Source of the DNA: Anadara kagoshimensis
Taxonomy: Eukaryota > Mollusca > Bivalvia > Arcoida > Arcidae
Direction: 5' to 3'
Length of the DNA: 64,000 bases
Assembly (NCBI GenBank): GCA_021292105.1
Contig: CM037874.1
Location: forward strand, 28,341,083 to 28,405,082
In this document: positions 58,130 to 64,000 of the stretch, piece by piece
How positions within the stretch are numbered: position 1 is the stretch's first letter
Layout: each line of letters starts with the position of its first letter
The notes under the pieces: model-generated
The model's database searches: none
Told to the model about the DNA's origin: nothing
What the model saw: the letters and a program-made list of their open reading frames with translations, nothing else
Program-made: the position numbers and the translations under genes

Positions 58130-58458
58130 ATGGTTTGGTTGAATGTTGCTTAACGTCGCATCAGCAATTTTTTTCAGCTATTCGCGACCAGACCTGTTTT
58201 ATTAATCTCTTTGGATTAATCTATGAACAAGTTCGTGTATGCATGTGAAGTGCGAGTATGCTGTATGATCTGCCTTGTACTAGCGCTCACTCAGGGCGAC
58301 TTTGAGGTGCTAACTAACAAAGTCAGTACGCCGCAGACAAGCGTACCACTCCCCCAGTCCTTTATACTGATACCAGGTGAACTAATAAAGGCCAATGGCA
58401 ACGAAAATTCACTTTCTCACATGTGGTCTGAGCGGTCTCGCACTTACAGCGGAGAGTA
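58130..58458 (-). mobile_element. S2 SINE
   Basis: GGTTGAATGTTGCTTAACGT, CGCATCAGCAATTTTTTTCA, ATCTATGAACAAGTTCGTGT and CCCAGTCCTTTATACTGATA are the S2 body; the tRNA-like head side near 58430 is eroded. The frame at 58223-58459, with an apparent hydrophobic start, is only SINE sequence. Confidence 0.8.
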
Positions 58459-58785
58459 AGTGTACAATGAGAGAGAAATTTCTGCTGTTTAAATTATAAA
58501 TTATATGAACTAGTCACGTATGGTTTTGTCCATTATCATGTATATTATTATGCATTATATATTCTCTGTATTGTAAATGTACAATTTATTAGAAATAAGA
58601 ACTTGAACTTTACCTTGCTGATGTGGGTTTTTTTCAGCCACACAGTGATTTCTTCTATTTACTGTTATGTAACGTATGTTGAATATACTATAAACGTATT
58701 TAATTTCGCGTGTATTTATTTTCGCGGTATAGAAACTTTACACATATCCGCGTAGTTAAATTTTCGCGTTTTTGTAATATGCACT

Positions 58786-59088
58786 GTAACGCCACATAGC
58801 GGTGTTGTCGCATAAACGTGTTCCAACACGTCTATGCGGGGAATTTCAACTCATAAAGAGAACGCTTTTATGCGGCAAAAATGCTACTTTCAGCCGCATA
58901 AAGAAAACATTTAAAGCACGGTACCATAATATCCTTCACTATCATCACGTGCACCTGCATCATCATTACCAGCTTCACTAAAAACACCATCATTATCATT
59001 ATCATCTAATGATCATCATCATTATCATTATATTATTATCTCTCTGCCCTCAGGGGTGAGGGGTATAGTAATAGCTGTGTGTGTGTGT

Positions 59089-59121
<33 letters not shown>

Positions 59122-59447
59122 TTTGGTTTACGTGCATTTGAAAGAAAACCGTACATCCGATTGAACTGAAACTTAGTCAGTTGGTTAAATACGGTGGGGA
59201 GGGGTATGGGATTGCCATCACCACGTCATCATCAATATCACCACCACCGTTTTTGTCGAGATATAAATTTAAATTAGTCCTCTTTATGCGTCAAAAAGGC
59301 ACCCTTCCGCCGCATATAAGCAACACATCTACATGTATATGCGTTGAACGCTACCGCATAAACGTGGCCGACCTCTTTATGCGTTGGAATTCCCCGCATA
59401 GACGTGTTGGGCGCGTTTATGCGGCAACACCGCTATGTGGCGTAACA
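58786..59447. mobile_element. Family M MITE nested in another MITE
   Basis: It starts GTAACGCCACATAGCGGTGT and ends CACCGCTATGTGGCGTAACA, with exact duplication ATGCACT (58779-58785 and 59448-59454). The centre holds a (GT)n tract (about 59079-59119) and a CTCAGGGGTGAGGGG block not seen in the other copies. Confidence 0.88.
59079..59119. repeat. (GT)n microsatellite
   Basis: About 20 GT dinucleotides with one GG interruption, inside the M MITE. Confidence 0.9.
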
Positions 59448-59814
59448 ATGCACTACAACCAATAAGTTAAATAAAATTTTCGCTCAGAATTAATTTTCGC
59501 GCAAAACAAACGTTCGCGAAATAGCGAAAACTAGTAAACCGCGAACATAAATACGTTTACAGTAGATATAAATTTATTATTTCATTATTTTTTTTTGGAC
59601 TATAACATTATGTTTTATCGATTTTTATCATTGTATTGTATAGTAAGTATAAAAAGAATCAGTTACACTTTCATGTTTGCATAATTGTAGGTATAACCTT
59701 ATCAGGTATATTGCTTGTTTGCTGTTCTGCTCCGGTTACACTTCTGGTGAGATATGCTCTTGTTTTGTAATTACTTGAAAAAAACCTTAACATCCAAGAT
59801 TCTAACACAAAGAT

Positions 59815-59872
59815 ATACCGGTCTATATCCAAATCACAATCCTACCATGGAAGTGAGGCCGGGTGCACTTAA
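59815..59872 (-). mobile_element. Retroelement R tail, short
   Basis: ATCCAAATCACAATCC then CCATGGAAGTGAGGCCGGGT is the reverse complement of R tail words. Confidence 0.45.
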
Positions 59873-60204
59873 GTGTTTTTAATGTATTTTTAAAACGATG
59901 TTGTAGTTCTTGAAATAATATAAATGTTATAGAAATATGATTTAACTATCACTTCATAAATTTTAAAATTCTTCAAAAAACTTTCTTTTGCGTTACTTTT
60001 CATTTCAACATTCTTGGATTTCCATAATTTTGGTTCAAGCATTACTGATGATGAATTTAACTCCGAAACGATTGTATAGTGCTGCAAAACTAAAACCGGT
60101 TAAAGAAATTATATTAGCAAACTGATTAAAGATGACATTCTGTACACAACATTTTGATTATAAGTTCCATGTTACTTTTGCTGCATACAGTCGATTGTAT
60201 CAAA

Positions 60205-60425
60205 CCACTGCGATAGCTCAGGGTAGAGTGCTCGCTTCGTAAGTGGGAGGTCGTGGGTTCGAACCTCTAGGCTTAGCACGATAAAGAACCCTGCTGTATA
60301 ATGCCATCAGCGCAACGCACATGCAAAATTTCTGCACCTTCGCCTATAGCTGACGACGTCTCGATATAATTGAAATATTCTTGACTGGGATGTTAAACAC
60401 CATTACTCAACTCAACTCAACTCTG
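60205..60425 (+). mobile_element. S1 SINE, complete
   Basis: It is flanked by an exact 10-bp duplication TTGTATCAAA (60195-60204 and 60426-60435). The head has GATAGCTCAGGGTAGAGTGC (A box) and GTCGTGGGTTCGAACC (B box), so it is tRNA-derived. The body has GACGTCTCGATATAATTGAA and GACTGGGATGTTAAACACC, and the tail is (CTCAA)n. It needs enzymes of a LINE for movement. Confidence 0.9.
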
Positions 60426-60737
60426 TTGTATCAAAACAAAAATGACCATTGGTGTCCCATAATTATGCAAATCATCTATCAAAATAAGTAACAATAATGT
60501 ACTAAGAATCCATTAATACATCTGTAAATCGTTGTTCAAAGCTCCGTTACTTTAATCAAATGTTTTTGAAAATCAAAATTGTTATAAACATTTACTGTAG
60601 TCATAAACTAAAAACCTAAATTCGCCTCTGCTGACAAAGTAATCAAATACACCAACCTTTAACATAACTTTTTAAAATATCAATACCCAAGGCGCACATT
60701 TTCTATAATCCAACTAGTAAGCAAGCGGGACTTTGGG

Positions 60738-61127
60738 CAATTGGTTGGTTGGTTGATTGTTGCTTAACGTCGCATCATCAATTTTTCAGCTATTCGCGAC
60801 AAAAACTATTTTATTAATCTCTATGGATTAATCTATGAACAAGTTCGTGTATGCAAGTGAAGTGCGAGTGTGTTGTATGGTCTGCCTTGTACAAGTGCAC
60901 ACAAGGCGACTTTAACATTATAGCTCGCACAGTTAGTACGCCGCAGACAAGCGTACCACCCCACCCCCAGTTACATTATACTGATACCAGGTGAACCAGT
61001 AAAGGCCAATGGCAAGGAAAATTTACTTTCCCACATGTGGTCTGAGCGGAGCTCAAACTCACAGCGGTGAGAGACCCTGGATTCGATTCGTAGACTGACT
61101 TCTTATCCATTAGGCCACCGCAGCCTC
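60738..61127 (-). mobile_element. S2 SINE, near complete
   Basis: The plus strand starts with (GGTT)n then GTTGCTTAACGTCGCATCAT and TTTCAGCTATTCGCGAC. It ends with the reverse complement of a tRNA-like head (GCTGCGGTGGCCTAATGGAT, and a GAATCGAATCCAGGG B box). It ends about 125 bp before the lectin exon. Confidence 0.85.
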
Positions 61128-61251
61128 TCTTCGGGCAATTGATCTAGGTAGTTTATTGCATGTGTAATTCTATGTGTTTATATATCTTGGTAAGAGTTTA
61201 ACGATGAAGTTTCTCGATTTTTATTTTATTATTATTATTATTACATTAAAG

Positions 61252-61524
61252 CAATTTTTTTGCGGACATGTGAGGGCAGTACGGCATTATTATCATGTTC
61301 ATTACTGGAGATCCAGATTACTAATGCTACTTACGGAAGACAAAGTTTGACTCACTGTAACAATGGGGCTGATTCTGTTACATGCCCTGAAAATGACGTC
61401 ACAGCTGGGTTGGCTGGTATGTGTGATGGTTTGTCATCTTGCTCTATAATTGCGAACGATGGTAACTTTCCAGACAATTGTCCTTCAGTATCAAGCTACA
61501 TGGAAATTAACTATGAGTGCGTAG
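61252..61524 (+). CDS. SUEL-type galactose/rhamnose-binding lectin domain exon
   Basis: The exon follows a pyrimidine-rich tract ending TTAAAG and closes at TAG|GTAAGG. It is 273 nt, phase 1 to phase 1. The peptide LRTCEGSTALLSCSLLEIQI, then TNATYGRQSLTHC, and the end SSYMEINYECV match the SUEL/Gal_Lectin fold: an N-terminal CEG...LSC, the ATYGR motif, several paired Cys, and a C-terminal Y-x-x-x-x-Y-x-C. The usual DPC before the last strand reads DNC, as if sugar specificity differs. Such domains occur in rhamnose-binding lectins, latrophilins and EVA1-like receptors and act outside the cell. Symmetric phase-1 ends suit exon shuffling. Upstream exons, including a signal peptide, are not found. 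Confidence 0.85.
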
Positions 61525-61700
61525 GTAAGGTTCAATAATTGTAATTTCAAGCGTAGCAACATAATAATGTAAGCAAAGGGAATACTAAAAGTTTCAAAAA
61601 GGGAACTTACAGTCTAAAAATAACTGAGTTTTGGAAGGGGTGGCTAGACAAACGTACATAAACAGAAACATGTTTTAACATCAACGTTCTATGGCAATTC

Positions 61701-61703
<3 letters not shown>

Positions 61704-61742
<39 letters not shown>

Positions 61743-61745
61743 CTC
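61704..61745. repeat. (CT)n microsatellite
   Basis: About 20 CT dinucleotides with one break near the end. Confidence 0.9.
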
Positions 61746-62154
61746 CCATGTGCAAAAAAGCGTCAATTGTTGGTTTTATTAAACTATAAAAACAATGCTA
61801 AGAAAACAAAAACCCACACAGAAAGTATTTAATTATTAAAAACATATACAAGAAAATTATTTGTCATTTATTATAGATGACACAAATGTCTAAGAAAACT
61901 TCGTTAATACAATATAATATTATACTTTTTCGCTTTCAACAGTGTAACTATTGCTAGCCGACGTGTTCTTGCTCTGTAAATGAAATATAAGTTTATTGGA
62001 ATGCTGAAAACTATAAGTTGATTGTTTTAACGTAGAACGTCATGTTTTATGTTTTTAGGACATTAGGTCATTGATAATTCAAATGTTTCAAAATAGGAGT
62101 TTATTAACTCTTTTAATAATTCACAGATTGCCTTATTTACTTATTCATGTGTAA

Positions 62155-62262
62155 TCACAAAACAAATATAGTTATCCATGTCCGAATCGCAATCCAGAAG
62201 CAAAAACTTTGGAACTGACAAGTCAGGTAAGACACGTCAACTTCCACCAGGAAGGCCGGGTG
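62155..62262 (-). mobile_element. Retroelement R tail in the lectin gene intron
   Basis: ATGTCCGAATCGCAATCCAG, AAACTTTGGAACTGACAAGT and CTTCCACCAGGAAGGCCGGG are the reverse complement of the R 3' tail. Confidence 0.75.
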
Positions 62263-62300
62263 CTTATTTTATCTTTTGCATCTTCTAAATTTATTTTCAG

Positions 62301-62465
62301 CCTCCGCTGGAGGAGGAGGAGGCGGAGGAGGGGGTCCAACGCCGCCTCCATACAACCCTTGTGACGGCCATCAATGTTTCTATGGATCATTCTGTCATGT
62401 GTCCGTTCATAATACTTCATATTGTAATTGCACTATCGGCGTTGAAGGTCTCCACTGCCTTAAAA
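62301..62465 (+). CDS. Poly-Gly linker and EGF-like domain exon
   Basis: The exon lies between TTTATTTTCAG and AAAA|GTAAGA: 165 nt, phase 1 in and out, so it joins in frame to the lectin exon. It encodes SAG, eight Gly in all, then PTPPPYNPC and DGHQCFYGSFCHV, and ends NTSYCNCTIGVEGLHC. The Cys order C-x4-C-x5-C-x9-C-x-C-x8-C is an EGF-like module with short last loop; the NTS sequon could carry a glycan. The Gly run is coded by GGA/GGC triplets and may be length-variable. Together with the lectin exon it suggests a modular secreted or membrane protein; the rest lies to the right or in unrecognised exons. Confidence 0.8.
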
Positions 62466-63637
62466 GTAAGATTAATTTATTATAATTTTATTAAAATATG
62501 ACTCATGACAAAATAATATTTTCATTAATCTAAGATTCAAATCACGCTGCTGAATAAAGCTCAGAAAAATAAAACAAATAGGAAGTTTTATATGAAACAG
62601 AACACTATTGTCGGGATATTCTTCTTTTTTATTGTGACCTCCTAGAGTATCAATGAATTACATTTTTTTCACTTTTCTTGATTGCATTTTCTATTTTTCC
62701 AAAACTGAAATACCGTAATTTAACAAAAATCTGTGTTATTATTACAGTTTACACCTCTTGTTGCGTTTTAGAAATATTGTTAATTGTTCCATGAAAATTA
62801 GTGGTATTTAAGAAAGTGTCTATACTTTCGAATGGTGATATATCAGCGGTTTGCCTTCATGGCAAAATTCATAAATTTTGTGTCGAGAACAATGATAAAT
62901 ATGTGATATAAATTCCCAGATATTATAGAAATGAAATTAAATTAATTTTTTTATGTTATGAAAGTTGTCCAATTGTTTCATATTTCCGTAAGAAGAAAAA
63001 AAATTTACAATTCAATTTATAAAAAAAATTCAGTAACAAATCAACATTTTAAACAACAAAACAATGAAAGCCTTGAGATGGTGTAGGAATTCAAATGTCT
63101 CTGTGCGTCATTCAAAATAAGATTACGTCACTGAGAATCAGTCCATTCATGCAAATGTAACAGAAAATATCTGACCATTTGTAAAATTGATTGAAATAAA
63201 AGAGAATTTAATTATTAAATAAAAGCTACGACAACAGAGGTTTTTTACATATAATTGATTAGCTTAATTTGCACGTTTTAAAGTTTTTGCTTTGCTTTGT
63301 AAATTTACACATGACATGGTGTGTTTGGTTTTGTTTTTCTCATTTCGTTTCTTTAAGTAATTTACATGAATAACATTAAAACGACGGGAAAACAAAATTT
63401 TGAGAGAGGGACAACTGGATCTTTATATTACATAAATTAATTTTAAACTTTAGTCATTAAAGATATTGAGCTTTCATTTTGATGTTGAACATTTACATTT
63501 CATTATTCGAAGTTATAGTTTTATTCTTAAACTTAAAACACATACTTTCTCGAAGAAATCAGTATTAAATATTGGTAGTCAGTGGTATAGCGATAACTAT
63601 AAGAAAAAGAAGTAAAATATGAATCAACGCCTCACCG
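62466..63637. other. Next intron of the lectin/EGF gene or 3' flank
   Basis: AT-rich with no further exon recognised. A third module must lie beyond the window if the phase-1 donor at 62465 is used. Confidence 0.4.
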
Positions 63638-63839
63638 TAATGGGGTTTGCCGCAGTGCCACGTGATACCCTCTAACGTTTGTGCGGAACACTAATTTCCA
63701 ACGGATATGGAATCGCATAAGATGACGGTTTCCGTGAAAACTACGTCATTCCGAAAATTTGTGATGTTGACGTTTTTCCAAAGCGTTCCGCACAAACGTT
63801 AAGAGGTATTAATCACGTGGTACAGCGGCGAACCCCATT
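63638..63839. mobile_element. Long-TIR MITE (AATGGGGTTTGCCGCAGTGCC ends), copy 2
   Basis: AATGGGGTTTGCCGCAGTGC at the left and, reversed, AATGGGGTTCGCCGCTGTAC at the right; arms include GTTTGTGCGGAAC. The core (GACGGTTTCCGTGAAAAC, TACGTCATTCCG) matches the element at 13472-13672 in reverse. TA adjoins ATGGGG/CCCCAT on both sides. Confidence 0.8.
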
Positions 63840-64000
63840 ATAATGAAATATAGAACGCTGTACCAATTCTATAAAACAATTCTATTCGGCAAAATATAAA
63901 CATCAACGTGTCAATATAATTATCATATATAACACGTTGTTTAACCCTCTTGCTGCCAAATTAATTGTCAATGCAACGTTAAGGTAGTTCCATACTTTAC

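Larger units (their letters stand above)
58688..59562. mobile_element. TA-flanked MITE with TTTCGCG boxes, hosting an M MITE
   Basis: CTATAAACGTATTTAATTTC at the left and, reversed, CTGTAAACGTATTTATGTTC at the right, with TA on each side. TTTCGCG/CGCGAAA boxes recur in both arms. The M element at 58786-59447 sits in the middle. Without it the host MITE is about 210 bp. Confidence 0.8.
61525..62300 (+). other. Intron of the lectin/EGF gene
   Basis: It runs from GTAAGG to TTTATTTTCAG. It contains a (CT)n tract (about 61704-61745) and a retroelement R tail in antisense (62155-62262), only about 40 bp before the acceptor. Confidence 0.75.

Noticed and set aside
58223-58459. 78-codon frame starting with a hydrophobic segment like a signal peptide, upstream of the lectin exon
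   Set aside because: The same sequence is in S2 SINE copies at 41.7 and 60.7 kb, so it is not the first exon of the lectin gene.

Overview
The window looks like an AT-rich, intron- and repeat-dense animal nuclear genome, most likely a bivalve mollusc. The evidence is the mix of tRNA-headed SINEs with mollusc-type bodies, very many small inverted-repeat DNA transposons (MITEs), an APE-type LINE, a serotonin-transporter-like gene and an SUEL-lectin/EGF gene. Both host genes run off the window. There are no rRNA genes, bacterial genes or CRISPR arrays.

Left part (1-20 kb): two exons of a monoamine (serotonin-type) SLC6 transporter lie on the minus strand. The first coding exon is 19292-19874 (long N-terminal tail and TM1) and the second is 8272-8406 (TM2). 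A 10.9 kb intron full of MITEs separates them. Beyond exon 2, in the next intron or its 3' flank, is a 3.4 kb array of a 79-bp minisatellite (about 916-4330). Middle-left (20-26 kb): a SINE split by a MITE, three copies of a TA-type MITE (the middle one inverted), and foldback elements.

Centre (26.5-40.9 kb): a 14.4 kb segment starts with CACTG and ends with CAGTG, has 23-bp terminal inverted repeats (21/23 identical) and is flanked by TAA on both sides. I interpret it as one giant CACTA/EnSpm-like DNA transposon without a visible transposase. Each end carries its own tandem array: a 44/34-bp higher-order repeat on the left and an 85-bp repeat on the right. Its interior has collected a 36-bp satellite, a MULE-like foldback with a 9-bp target duplication, a hAT-like remnant that keeps a transposase N-terminus, SINEs and other foldbacks.

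Right part (41-64 kb): a MITE family here called M (GTTACGCCACATAGCGG ends, internal CGCATAAA boxes) has hosted a reverse-transcriptase retroelement (43.2 kb) and a nearly complete 3.4 kb LINE (49.35-52.75 kb). M is itself inserted in a SINE (20.75 kb) and in another MITE (58.8 kb), so relative insertion ages can be read directly. At the right edge, plus-strand exons at 61252-61524 and 62301-62465 encode a galactose/rhamnose-binding SUEL lectin domain and a glycine linker plus EGF-like domain. They are phase-1 modules of a secreted or cell-surface protein.

Repeat families used below: M (CGCATAAA MITE), A (TA-flanked MITE ending CAGTACAGACCTGTCG), R (retroelement with YIDD reverse transcriptase, usually only its 3' tail), and SINE groups S1 (CTCAACTCAAC tail) and S2 (GGTTGGTTGG tail). 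These are local names, not database names.
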